Part shown: positions 56,697 through 64,000 of the stretch, piece after piece
How positions within the stretch are numbered: the stretch's first letter is position 1
How the letters are laid out: every line of letters starts with the position of its first letter
NCBI RefSeq assembly: GCF_030580935.1
Contig: NZ_JAUQOM010000002.1
Span: 62,001 to 126,000, forward strand
From: Sphingobium cyanobacteriorum
Lineage (GTDB): Bacteria > Pseudomonadota > Alphaproteobacteria > Sphingomonadales > Sphingomonadaceae
DNA: 64,000 nucleotides
Direction of reading: 5' to 3'
Notes under the pieces: model-generated
What the model saw: only the letters and a program-made list of their open reading frames with translations
Told to the model about the DNA's origin: nothing
Databases searched by the model: none
Position numbers and translations under genes: made by a program

Positions 56697-57455
56697 TTAC
56701 TGGCCGACCCTGATCTCGAACAGCTTGGGCCAGTTCTTGCCGGTGATGAAGATGCGGTCGGCCTTTGCGTCATAGGCGATGCCGTTGGCGACCGCTTCGC
56801 TGTCGGTCACGCCTGCGGCCTTGCGCAGCGGGGCGATATCGATCCAGTCGATCACCGCGCCGGTCGCCGGATCGATCCGGGCGATGCGCGTGTCGTACCA
56901 GATATTGGCCCAGACCTCGCCCTTCACATATTCCAGCTCGTTCAGGCGATCGACCATCCGGCCGTTCCAGGTCACGGTGACGCGCCGCCGTTCGGCCAGG
57001 CTGTCGGGGTCCAGGAAGCGCAGTTGCGCGGTGCCGTCGCTCATGATCAGGTTTGTGCCATCCTGCGTCAGGCCCCAGCCTTCGCCATCATAGCGAAAGC
57101 CCGAAAGCGGGGCGAAGTCGCTCAGTCGCCAGACAAAGCCCTGACCATGGCGCCAGGTCAGGCTGACCAGCCTGTCCTTCCAGTTGACGATGCCTTCCCC
57201 GAAATAGGGCCGTTCGATGATCCGGCGGTGCAATATCTTGCCGGTCCTGAGCGCGACCTTGCGAATGTCGGAGCGGCCTTCCAGCCCGGTGCTCTCATAG
57301 AGCGCGCCGTCAAGATAGAAGAGACCCTCGGTAAAGGCGGTCGCGTCATGCGGATGGCTTTTCACCAGCGTCCAGCGCGTGTCGGCCCGCGCCGGGGCGG
57401 CGAGGGTGAAGGCGACGACCAGCGCCCCCATCACGGCAAGGATGCGGCGCTTCAT
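56697..57455 (-). CDS. secreted glutamine cyclotransferase
   Basis: A 252-residue protein with a signal peptide (MKRRILAVMGALVVAFTLA, cleavage near ARA). It belongs to the five-bladed beta-propeller plant/bacterial glutaminyl-peptide cyclotransferase family: PHDATAFTEGLFYLDGALYE, STGLEGRSDIRKVAL, VDRLNELEYVKGEVWANIW and FITGKNWPKLFEI are conserved. It converts N-terminal glutamine to pyroglutamate in exported peptides. It overlaps ygfZ by 4 bases. Confidence 0.9.
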   Translation of the reverse strand: MKRRILAVMGALVVAFTLAAPARADTRWTLVKSHPHDATAFTEGLFYLDGALYESTGLEGRSDIRKVALRTGKILHRRIIERPYFGEGIVNWKDRLVSLTWRHGQGFVWRLSDFAPLSGFRYDGEGWGLTQDGTNLIMSDGTAQLRFLDPDSLAERRRVTVTWNGRMVDRLNELEYVKGEVWANIWYDTRIARIDPATGAVIDWIDIAPLRKAAGVTDSEAVANGIAYDAKADRIFITGKNWPKLFEIRVGQ

Positions 57456-58189
57456 TCCGCCGCCTGATCCGCGATCGCGGCGGCCAGCCAGCCGGGCAGG
57501 GTGACAGGATCGAGCGTTTCGACCCGGCGCAGTTCGATCGAGAGGTTAAGGTCGGGCAGGGCGGCGCGCTGGCGTTTCTCGTCCGCCTCGTCCAGCGGCA
57601 CGGCGACCAGACGGCGGCTCACCTTGTTGCGATAATGCATCCGCGCGGTATTTTCCTGGCCGACATAGCAGCCCTTGTCATAATCGACGCCGTGCAGTTC
57701 GCCGGCATTGGTTTCGAGCCAGAGAAGCTGGTCCTGCCCCAGTTCGGCGACCCCTTCGAACACGCCCAGCGCCAGCCGATGCGCGCGGAAGGCGGCCGAT
57801 GCGTCGCCAGGCATGGCGGGGGCGAGCCAGCGATGGCCGAGCGCGGGCAGGCGCGGGTCGAGCGGCTGGTCGCCGGCATCGGGGGACCAGTGGACCGCCA
57901 GCGATTCGTCGCGGGCGATCGTCACCTTCCGGCGCAGGCGGTAGAGGGTCAGGCGCTTTGCCAGCGCATCTGACTGCGCCGCCTCGCAATCGAGCAGCAC
58001 ATCGTCGTCCTCTGCCCACAGGATGAAGTCGAACAGCGCCTTGCCCTGCGGCGTCAGCAGCCCCGTCCAGCGCGGTTGCCCCTGCTGAAGCGTCAGGACA
58101 TCGCGGGTCAGCAGGCCCTGCAGGAAGGGTTTCGCCTCCGCGCCCGAAATTCGTAAGATCGCGCGGTCGCGCAGGGTGGTGCCAATCAT
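57452..58189 (-). CDS. ygfZ: YgfZ-family folate-dependent iron-sulfur repair protein
   Basis: A 245-residue protein of the GcvT-like fold with the diagnostic motif KGCYVGQENTARM (about residues 178-190), including the essential Cys. YgfZ acts with folate in iron-sulfur cluster assembly or repair, for example on MiaB. The ATG at 58189 (MIGTTLRDRAIL) was chosen over one eight codons upstream. It overlaps the next gene by 4 bases and diverges from the dihydroorotase gene. Confidence 0.93.
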   Translation of the reverse strand: MIGTTLRDRAILRISGAEAKPFLQGLLTRDVLTLQQGQPRWTGLLTPQGKALFDFILWAEDDDVLLDCEAAQSDALAKRLTLYRLRRKVTIARDESLAVHWSPDAGDQPLDPRLPALGHRWLAPAMPGDASAAFRAHRLALGVFEGVAELGQDQLLWLETNAGELHGVDYDKGCYVGQENTARMHYRNKVSRRLVAVPLDEADEKRQRAALPDLNLSIELRRVETLDPVTLPGWLAAAIADQAAE

Positions 58190-58258
58190 CGGCTTTAGGT
58201 AGGACGGCAGCACGACTTAGCCAAGCCGTCCGCGCGAACGGAATATAGGAATATCCGC

Positions 58259-59590
58259 ATGACCCAGACCTTCGACATGATCCTGAAGAACGGCACCGTC
58301 CATACGCCGGGCGGCGCGGAGCGCGTGGACGTGGGCGTGCGCGCCGGCAGGATCGTGGCGATCGGCACGGCCTTGGGGGACGCGGGCGAGGTGATCGACT
58401 GCACCGGCCTCGACGTGCTGCCCGGCTGCATCGACAGCCAGGTCCATTTCCGCGAACCGGGGCTGGAATATAAGGAGGATCTGGAATCGGGCAGCCGCGC
58501 GGCAGTGCTGGGCGGCATTACCGCCGTGTTCGAAATGCCCAACACCAATCCCAACACCGACACCGCCGAGCGGGTCCATGACAAGCTCGCCCGCGCGCAT
58601 CATCGCATGTGGTGCGACCATGCCTTCTATGTCGGCGCGACCGCCGACAATGCCGAGCAACTCAAAGAGCTGGAGCGGATTCCCGGCACGGCGGGGGTGA
58701 AGATCTTCATGGGCGCGTCGACTGGCAGCCTGCTGGTGGACGATGACAAGGCGTTGGCCCGCGTGCTGGCCAGCGGCACCCGCCGCGTCGCCATCCATGC
58801 CGAGGACGAGACGCGGATGAACGCGCGCAAGGATTTGCGGGTCGAGGGCGACCCGTCCTCCCATCCGGTCTGGCGCGACGATGAAAGCGCGCTGATCGCC
58901 ACGAAGCGGATCATCGCGCTCGCCCGCCAGGCGCGCCGCCGCATCCATATCCTGCACATCACCACGCCTGCCGAACTGGACTATATCGGCCAGAACAAGG
59001 ACATCGCCACCTGCGAGGTGACGCCCCAGCATCTGACGCTGGCGGGGGAGGATGCCTATCCGCGGCTGGGCACCTATGCGCAGATGAACCCGCCGATCCG
59101 GTCCGCCGCGCACCGCGACGGCCTGTGGTTCTGGCTGGGTCAGGGCGTGCCCGACGTGTTGGGCAGCGACCATGCGCCGCACACGATCGAGGAAAAGGCC
59201 AAAACCTATCCCGCTTCGCCCAGCGGGATGCCCGGCGTGCAGACGCTGGTGCCGCTGCTGCTCAACCATGTGGCGGAGGGGCGGCTGTCGCTGCGCCGCT
59301 TCATCGAACTCACCTCATCGGGGCCGCAGCGCGTGTTCGGCCTGACGGGGAAGGGTCGGATCGCCAAGGGCTATGACGCCGATTTCACCATCGTCGACCT
59401 CAAGAAGCGCTGGACCGTGGGCAGCGACTGGCTCGCCTCGCGCTGCAACTGGTCGCCGTTCGAGGGCATGGAGCTGACCGGCAAGGCGGTCGGCACCATC
59501 ATCCGCGGCAACCGCGTGATGTGGGAAGACGCGCTGGCCGATGCCGCCATCGGCGAGCCGGTGCGGTTCGAGGCGACGCAATTCGCCTGA
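58259..59590 (+). CDS. dihydroorotase, COG0044 type
   Basis: A 443-residue amidohydrolase. The TIM-barrel landmarks are PGCIDSQVHFREPG, VKIFMGASTGSL, AIHAEDE, LHITTPAEL and LGSDHAPHT. Candidate metal ligands are K148, H180, H233 and D304, while the canonical first HxH is Q61-V62-H63, so the first His is Gln. Relatives with QVHFREPG in alphaproteobacteria and Bacteroidetes are annotated as dihydroorotases, which make dihydroorotate for pyrimidines. The pyrC symbol is withheld because that change affects a ligand. AGGAATATC lies before ATG 58259. Confidence 0.85.
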   Translation: MTQTFDMILKNGTVHTPGGAERVDVGVRAGRIVAIGTALGDAGEVIDCTGLDVLPGCIDSQVHFREPGLEYKEDLESGSRAAVLGGITAVFEMPNTNPNTDTAERVHDKLARAHHRMWCDHAFYVGATADNAEQLKELERIPGTAGVKIFMGASTGSLLVDDDKALARVLASGTRRVAIHAEDETRMNARKDLRVEGDPSSHPVWRDDESALIATKRIIALARQARRRIHILHITTPAELDYIGQNKDIATCEVTPQHLTLAGEDAYPRLGTYAQMNPPIRSAAHRDGLWFWLGQGVPDVLGSDHAPHTIEEKAKTYPASPSGMPGVQTLVPLLLNHVAEGRLSLRRFIELTSSGPQRVFGLTGKGRIAKGYDADFTIVDLKKRWTVGSDWLASRCNWSPFEGMELTGKAVGTIIRGNRVMWEDALADAAIGEPVRFEATQFA

Positions 59591-59602
59591 AACCCGGCCG
59601 GA

Positions 59603-60469
59603 TCAGGCGGTCGCCAGCCGGTTGCGCCGGGCAACGGCGATGCCGTCGCTGGCAAAGAGGATCAGGCCGACCCAGATCAGGCCAAAGCTGAGCATCTGGC
59701 CCAGGCCCAGCTTTTCCCCGAACAACAGCACGCCGCAGAAAAATTGCAGCATGGGCGTGATATATTGCAACAGGCCCAGCATCGCCATCGGCAGACGCTG
59801 AGCGGCGACCGCGAACAGCAGCAGCGGCACGGTCGTCACGGCGCCCGCCAGGATCAGCAGGCTGGTGGTGGCCATGTCCTGTCCGAAACCGATGCCGCCA
59901 TGCTGCGCTTCCCAGACCAGATAGCCGACCGCCAGCGGCGCGAGCAGCGCCGTTTCCACGCCCAGCCCGGCCATCGGGGCAACCGGCGTCAGCTTGCGCA
60001 CCAGCGCATAGAAGGCAAAGCTGATGGCGAGGGTGAGGCTGATCCACAGGGTCGTGAGCGCCGACGCGGCCAGGATGGCGACGCCGATCGCCGCGATCCC
60101 GATGGCCAGCAATTGCGGCCGCCGCAGCCTTTCCTTCAGCACCAGCACGCCCAGCGTGACATTGACCAGCGGATTGAGGAAATAGCCCAGGCTCGCGGCC
60201 AGGACATGCCCCTGATTGACGGCCCAGACATAGGTGAGCCAGTTCAGCCCGATCATCAGGGCCGATATGGTGAGCGCCAGCACCAGCCGCCGGTCGCGCA
60301 GCACCAGGAAAAAGGCGGGCAGGCCGCGCCGCAGCGCCAGCAGGGACAGGATCAGCAGCAATGACCACAGGATGCGCTGGGTCACGATCTCGACCGGATC
60401 GACATGGTGCAGCAGGCGGAAGAAAAGCGGCAGCAGGCCCCACAGGCCATAGGCCGCAAGGCCCGCCAT
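59603..60469 (-). CDS. rarD: RarD-family EamA-type transporter
   Basis: A 288-residue membrane protein with ten helices in two EamA repeats, starting MAGLAAYGLWGLLPLFFRLL. It matches RarD: HHVDPVEIVTQRILWSLLL, NWLTYVWAVNQGHVLAASLG, YFLNPLVNVTLGVL and GLLQYITPMLQFF. RarD is a drug/metabolite-superfamily permease linked to chloramphenicol sensitivity in other species. The ATG at 60469 has AAGGGA just upstream; a GTG at 60484 is possible. It lies 47 bases after the small membrane protein gene and is convergent with dihydroorotase. Confidence 0.88.
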   Translation of the reverse strand: MAGLAAYGLWGLLPLFFRLLHHVDPVEIVTQRILWSLLLILSLLALRRGLPAFFLVLRDRRLVLALTISALMIGLNWLTYVWAVNQGHVLAASLGYFLNPLVNVTLGVLVLKERLRRPQLLAIGIAAIGVAILAASALTTLWISLTLAISFAFYALVRKLTPVAPMAGLGVETALLAPLAVGYLVWEAQHGGIGFGQDMATTSLLILAGAVTTVPLLLFAVAAQRLPMAMLGLLQYITPMLQFFCGVLLFGEKLGLGQMLSFGLIWVGLILFASDGIAVARRNRLATA

Positions 60470-60516
60470 CAATCCCTTGCGCACCGCGCCCGCGCCCTGC
60501 TGGGTCTGGTCGGCGA

Positions 60517-60738
60517 TCAGATGATGCCTCCACCCAGGAACAGGCGCAGCGCGCCGAAGGCGGCGACGATCAGGCAGAAATTCTGCCCGCCCTTCTTCGA
60601 CGACAGCATGCCGATGAACGCGCCCAGCAACGCCAGCGGCACGAACAGCCAGTTGAGCGCGCCCAGCAGCGGGATGACGGCGGGGATCATCAGGATGAGG
60701 GCGACGAGGCCGATGAAGCCGGAAAGAAGGTTCAGCAT
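60517..60738 (-). CDS. small hydrophobic membrane protein, 73 residues
   Basis: A 73-residue protein with two helices (about 3-24 and 29-47) and a hydrophobic tail: MLNLLSGFIGLVALILMIPA at the start and LIVAAFGALRLFLGGGII at the end, with a short loop SSKKGGQN. I do not recognise a family. It is read upstream of rarD and is probably cotranscribed. A 10-base-pair inverted repeat lies in the divergent gap before it. Confidence 0.7.
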   Translation of the reverse strand: MLNLLSGFIGLVALILMIPAVIPLLGALNWLFVPLALLGAFIGMLSSKKGGQNFCLIVAAFGALRLFLGGGII

Positions 60739-60797
60739 GCTTCACACATGGCTTTCAACCTGTCCCAGAGCAAGACAGGGCTGCGATGCCAGTGACA

Positions 60798-60834
60798 CCA
60801 AACTGGCCTTTCGTCGAAAAATCAGCCAGTTTGG
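60798..60834. promoter_or_regulatory. inverted repeat in divergent promoter region
   Basis: CCAAACTGGC (60798-60807) and GCCAGTTTGG (60825-60834) form a perfect 10-base inverted repeat with a 17-base spacer between the divergent small membrane protein and lipoprotein genes. The spacing is compatible with a dimeric regulator site, or with an RNA hairpin. Confidence 0.45.
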
Positions 60835-60896
60835 CCCCCATCCTAAAGAATAGAGCAAGGCTTCCCGTGCACAACTGGGCGGCGAGGGAGTGAAAC

Positions 60897-61640
60897 ATGG
60901 CATATATGCGGTCTGTCGGGATGCTGTCCCTGGTGCTGGCGCTCGCCGCCTGTGGCAAGGGCGACAAGGATGCCAGCCTCGCCGCGCTCGACGCGCAACT
61001 GACCAGCAATGCCGCCGACCCGGCGCTGAAGGGCGCGCTGGCCGACCCGATCCTGGTCGATCCGCAACTGGTGGGCCAGTCCAACCGCAACGCCGTGCGC
61101 CCGGCCGACCGGCCCGCCAATGGCGCGGTGCCGGTGCTGGCGGGCGATGCCGGCGCGGCGCAGGCGGCGGCGTTGAAGGCCGTCGGCGGCAAGCTGATGC
61201 CTGCGCCTGCCGCCAGCGAGGGCGAAGCGCTGGCGTCGACGGTGACGCTGGGCGCGGTCGCGCGCGAACAGGCGGTGCGGCGCGGCGGCACGGGCGGCTG
61301 CGCGAAAAAGCTGGCCTATGGCATGGAATGGGCGCAGCGCCTGCCCGAACCCTTCGCCCTGTACCCCGGCGCGCAACTGACCGAAGCGGCCGGCGCGGAA
61401 ACCGACGGCTGCACCTTGCGCGCGGCGAGCTTCGTCACGCCCGCGCCGCGACAGGGGGTGATGGACTATTATTATACGCTCGCCCGCCGCGCCGGCTATG
61501 ATGGCGAACACCGGATATTGGGCGGCGATCATGTGCTGGGCGGCACACGCGGGTCGGACGGCAGCGCCTATTTCATCCTCTTCACCGATGCGCCGGGCGG
61601 CAAGACCAGCGTGGACATCATCGCCGACAATGGGCGATAA
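60897..61640 (+). CDS. lipoprotein of unknown function
   Basis: A 247-residue protein with a signal sequence ending LALAACGKG (lipobox Cys19). The first 110 residues are Ala/Asp-rich and look disordered. The C-terminal half is compact, with GCAKKLAYGMEWAQRLPE, ALYPGAQLTEAAGAE and YYYTLARRAGYDGEH, and two cysteines that may pair. No family is recognised. Its stop codon lies inside a short tandem repeat. Confidence 0.8.
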   Translation: MAYMRSVGMLSLVLALAACGKGDKDASLAALDAQLTSNAADPALKGALADPILVDPQLVGQSNRNAVRPADRPANGAVPVLAGDAGAAQAAALKAVGGKLMPAPAASEGEALASTVTLGAVAREQAVRRGGTGGCAKKLAYGMEWAQRLPEPFALYPGAQLTEAAGAETDGCTLRAASFVTPAPRQGVMDYYYTLARRAGYDGEHRILGGDHVLGGTRGSDGSAYFILFTDAPGGKTSVDIIADNGR

Positions 61641-61682
61641 GGGTGGGGGACGATAAGGGCGGGGGACGATAAGGGCGGGGTC
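61636..61682. repeat. 16-base tandem repeat
   Basis: Three copies of a 16-base unit, GATAAGGGYGGGGGAC, begin at 61636, 61652 and 61668, the last truncated or diverged. The first overlaps the stop codon of the lipoprotein gene. Such a repeat may vary in copy number by slippage. Confidence 0.75.
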
Positions 61683-61993
61683 AGCTTCACGCGGCCGGCG
61701 GCTATGTGGCGCATCCCCTCCGCCCGCTGATCCCGGCGGGATCATGGAATTTTTAATTTATATAATATTTACAATGACTTATCCATGTCCGCTCATTGTT
61801 GCGGCCTGCTGCCCCCGACGCGCCATGCATTTCATGAGGCCGATGACACAGGCTTGATCCGTCCTTGCGAGCGCAGCGGATCAATCTGTCGTCATTGCGT
61901 TCTAGCTGTACCACTCGCTGTCACGCTTTGCGCTCCGATCGCCGCCTGATTGCGTCCTTTCCCCTTTGGCACTTTGCCTATAGGGCGTTTTCC
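61683..61993. other. gap before crcB
   Basis: About 310 bases without a gene. It includes an AT-rich stretch at about 61744-61800 (TTTTTAATTTATATAATATT), unusual for this GC-rich DNA and a possible promoter region. I see no fluoride-riboswitch consensus upstream of crcB. Confidence 0.4.
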
Positions 61994-62380
61994 ATGACCA
62001 ATATCTTTCTCGTGATGGGCGGCGGCGCGATCGGCGCTGCGCTGCGCTATCAACTGGGCCGCTTCGCCGTGCAGATGGCGCCCGGCACGACCTGGCCCTG
62101 GGGCACATTTGCCGCCAATCTGATCGGTGGCTTCGCCATGGGGCTGCTGGCTGGCTGGCTGGCGCGCGGCGGCGCCCTTTCGGCTGAACCGATCCGCCTG
62201 TTGCTGGGCGTGGGCGTGCTGGGCGGCTTCACCACCTTCTCCGCCTTCAGCCTGGAAACCCTGCTGATGATCGAACGGGGCCAGGTCGCGCTGGCGCTGG
62301 CCTATGCCCTGGCATCGGTGGTCGGCGCGATCGCCGCGCTGGCGCTGGGCCTTGGCCTGATGCGGAGTGTCGCGGCATGA
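61994..62380 (+). CDS. crcB: fluoride exporter CrcB/Fluc
   Basis: A 128-residue four-helix protein that forms dual-topology dimeric fluoride channels protecting the cell from fluoride. It starts MTNIFLVMGGGAIGAALRYQ, has GTFAANLIGGFAMGLLAG with the conserved Asn, and GGFTTFSAFSLE with the Thr/Phe/Ser signature. No riboswitch was found upstream. The start at 61994 gives the family length. Its stop overlaps the pseudouridine synthase start. Confidence 0.95.
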   Translation: MTNIFLVMGGGAIGAALRYQLGRFAVQMAPGTTWPWGTFAANLIGGFAMGLLAGWLARGGALSAEPIRLLLGVGVLGGFTTFSAFSLETLLMIERGQVALALAYALASVVGAIAALALGLGLMRSVAA

Positions 62381-63756
62381 AGGGGCGTCCTCCCGCCAGG
62401 GGTGGCACGGGCGCGCGCGGTGGCAAGCCGGCTGGCGGCAAGCCTGCGGCCGGCCGCCCCTCCACGGGCAAGTTCGCCGATCGCAAGCCCGGCGGCGCGC
62501 CCGGTCGCGGCAAGCCATCCGGCCCGCGCAAGAGCGACGGCGACAAGCCCGCCTTCCGGCCCAAGGCCCCGGCAGCGGCCAAATCCGCCGCCGCAAAACC
62601 GGCCCCGGCCAAGGTGGCATCCGTCCCCGCCAGGCCCAATCCCGCCAAGGGCGTGTCGCTCGACGTGCGCCAGTTCCGGGTCAAGGCCGACGATGACGGC
62701 ATCCGCCTCGACCGCTGGTTCCAGCGGCATCTGCCCGATGTCGGCTTCAACCTGGTGTCGCGCTGGTCGCGCACCGGCCAGCTCCGCGTCGACGGCGCCC
62801 GCGCCGCGCCGGGCGACCGCATCGTCGAAGGGCAGACCATCCGCGTCCCCCCCGCCGAAGCCCGGCCCGAAGCGGCGGACAAGCCCAGGCGCGTCCGCGT
62901 GATCGACCTGACCCCGGACGAAATCGCCTATGCGCAGGACATGGTGATCCACCGCGACGCGCAGGCGATCGTCATCAACAAGCCGCCGGGCCTTGCCACC
63001 CAGGGCGGGACCAAGACCGACGAGCATGTCGACAAGCTGCTCGACGGCCTGCTGTTCGACGCCGATTCGCGGCCCAAGCTGGTCCACCGGCTGGACAAGG
63101 ACACATCGGGCGCACTGCTGCTGGCCCGCTCCAGCCGTGCCGCCGCCCATTTCGCCAAGGCGTTCTCCAGCCGCACCGCGCGGAAAGTCTATTGGGCGCT
63201 GGTGATCGGCGTGCCCTCGATCAACGATGGCATGATCGAGCTGCCGCTCGCCAAGCAGCCGGGCACCGGCGGCGAGAAGATGCATGTGGACGAAGCCGAT
63301 GGCCTGCCCGCCCGCACCCGCTATCGCGTGATCGAGCGCGCGGGCAACCGCGCCGCCTGGGTCGAGCTGCAACCCTATACCGGGCGCACCCACCAGTTGC
63401 GCGTGCATCTTGCCGCGATCGGTTTCCCGATCGTGGGCGACGGCAAATATGGCGGCAAGGACGCTTTCCTGACCGGCACGATCAGCCGCAAGATGCACCT
63501 GCACGCCCGCCGCATCCGCGTCGATCATCCCGATGGCGGCCGGGTGGACGTGATGGCGGAGCTGCCGCCGCATTTCGCCAACAGCCTGCATGAACTGGGC
63601 TTCGACCTCAGCCTCGGCGACATGCCGCTCGATGACGAGATCGACCGCACCCCCACCCGCGAGGATGAAAAGAAGTTCGCGCGCCAGCACGCCAAGCAGG
63701 TCCGCAAGGACCGGAAGGGCGAGCGGCGCGCGCGCGGGAGCAGCCGCACCGCATGA
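62377..63756 (+). CDS. RluA-family 23S rRNA/tRNA pseudouridine synthase
   Basis: A 459-residue enzyme. The first ~90 residues are a basic, low-complexity Gly/Ala/Pro/Lys/Arg stretch, followed by an S4-like RNA-binding domain (about 93-155) and an RluA catalytic domain. HRLDKDTSGALLLARS (about residue 238) carries the catalytic aspartate, and GRTHQLRVHLAAIGFPIVGD is the usual late motif. A C-terminal Lys/Arg tail is also present. The specificity (RluC or RluD type) cannot be settled. It overlaps the crcB stop and the HAD start by 4 bases. Confidence 0.9.
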   Translation: MKGRPPARGGTGARGGKPAGGKPAAGRPSTGKFADRKPGGAPGRGKPSGPRKSDGDKPAFRPKAPAAAKSAAAKPAPAKVASVPARPNPAKGVSLDVRQFRVKADDDGIRLDRWFQRHLPDVGFNLVSRWSRTGQLRVDGARAAPGDRIVEGQTIRVPPAEARPEAADKPRRVRVIDLTPDEIAYAQDMVIHRDAQAIVINKPPGLATQGGTKTDEHVDKLLDGLLFDADSRPKLVHRLDKDTSGALLLARSSRAAAHFAKAFSSRTARKVYWALVIGVPSINDGMIELPLAKQPGTGGEKMHVDEADGLPARTRYRVIERAGNRAAWVELQPYTGRTHQLRVHLAAIGFPIVGDGKYGGKDAFLTGTISRKMHLHARRIRVDHPDGGRVDVMAELPPHFANSLHELGFDLSLGDMPLDDEIDRTPTREDEKKFARQHAKQVRKDRKGERRARGSSRTA

Positions 63757-64000
63757 GCAACCCCCTCGTCGTTTTCGATTGCGACGGCACGCTGGTCGAC
63801 AGCCAGCATAATATCTGCGCGGCGATGGTCCGCGCGTTCGAGGATGTGAAGCTGCCCCCGCCAGACCGGCCGGCGATCCTGTCGGCCGTCGGCCTGTCGC
63901 TGCCGGTCGCGATGGCGCGGCTGCTGCCGGATGCGGATCGCGATTTCCACGATCATCTGGCGGAACGCTACAAGCTGGCCTTCCACACCCTGCGCCGCGA
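63753..64000 (+). CDS. HAD-superfamily phosphatase, N-terminal fragment
   Basis: The first 82 residues of a HAD hydrolase. Motif I is VVFDCDGTLVDS, with nucleophile and acid aspartates in DCDGT, followed by a helical cap start. It resembles phosphoglycolate phosphatase-like or beta-phosphoglucomutase-like proteins; substrate specificity lies further on. The gene runs off the right edge of the window. It overlaps the RluA gene by 4 bases (ATGA). Confidence 0.85.
   Translation, partial: MSNPLVVFDCDGTLVDSQHNICAAMVRAFEDVKLPPPDRPAILSAVGLSLPVAMARLLPDADRDFHDHLAERYKLAFHTLRR

Noticed and set aside
61683-61993. Fluoride riboswitch upstream of crcB
   Set aside because: The conserved GGNGATGG...CTGATG pseudoknot elements could not be found.

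Overview
The window is a GC-rich alphaproteobacterial chromosome segment, most likely from a sphingomonad (Sphingobium/Sphingomonas type). The assignment rests on gene order and content: rpsT beside dnaA, divergent ubiE/mutM, a TimA (Tim44-like)-mltA-smr run, NDUFA12-DUF2155-aat, and an RG-rich N-terminal extension on ribosomal protein S5. About 69 protein genes are supported. No tRNA, rRNA, CRISPR array, insertion sequence or prophage was seen. Almost everything is core metabolism, translation or envelope biology.

Region 1 (1-12.6 kb). A truncated thrS diverges from a lone exbD-like gene. A dense minus-strand operon follows: ubiE, ubiB, an RlaP/YcgL-like nucleotidyltransferase, coaBC, dut, a MoeB/ThiF-family E1 enzyme and a DsrE-like protein. 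mutM diverges from ubiE. rpsT has its own promoter and terminator and precedes dnaA, a periplasmic cyclophilin, a dicarboxylate-type symporter and a DUF4136 lipoprotein.

Region 2 (12.9-32 kb). This holds murJ-trpS, secB divergent from timA-mltA-smr, a GGDEF/EAL protein, an AT-richer patch with an orphan membrane protein, and dapE. A cupin gene and an LD-carboxypeptidase gene, then DUF192, NDUFA12 and DUF2155 genes, follow. aat overlaps DUF2155 tail to tail by 202 bp. A membrane dipeptidase, a 40-residue membrane peptide, a bactofilin overlapping an M23 endopeptidase gene, and a second GGDEF/EAL protein complete the region.

Region 3 (32-49.5 kb). A str-S10-spc superoperon runs rpsL-rpsG-fusA-tuf-rpsJ-rplC-rplD-rplW-rplB-rpsS-rplV-rpsC-rplP-rpmC-rpsQ-rplN-rplX-rplE-rpsN-rpsH-rplF-rplR-rpsE-rpmD-rplO-secY-adk. 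A good sigma70-type promoter precedes rpsL. The order is canonical, but several junctions contain hairpins, including an intrinsic-terminator-like element between rpmD and rplO. The usual rpsM-rpsK-rpoA-rplQ cluster does not follow adk.

Region 4 (49.5-64 kb). Shorter units follow: an SRPBCC protein, an acyltransferase-3, a CsgG-family protein divergent from lepA, an HNH protein, a PH-domain protein, a degenerate nuclease-like membrane protein, a glutamine cyclotransferase with ygfZ, and a dihydroorotase. The region ends with rarD and a small membrane protein, a lipoprotein, crcB, an RluA-family pseudouridine synthase and a truncated HAD phosphatase.

I did not find a clear new multi-gene system. 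The best leads are the aat/DUF2155 antisense overlap, the hairpins that punctuate the ribosomal superoperon, the nucleotidyltransferase embedded in the coenzyme A/ubiquinone operon, the HNH protein with an unassigned C-terminal domain, a probable leaderless lepA, and a dihydroorotase with Gln in place of a metal-ligand His.
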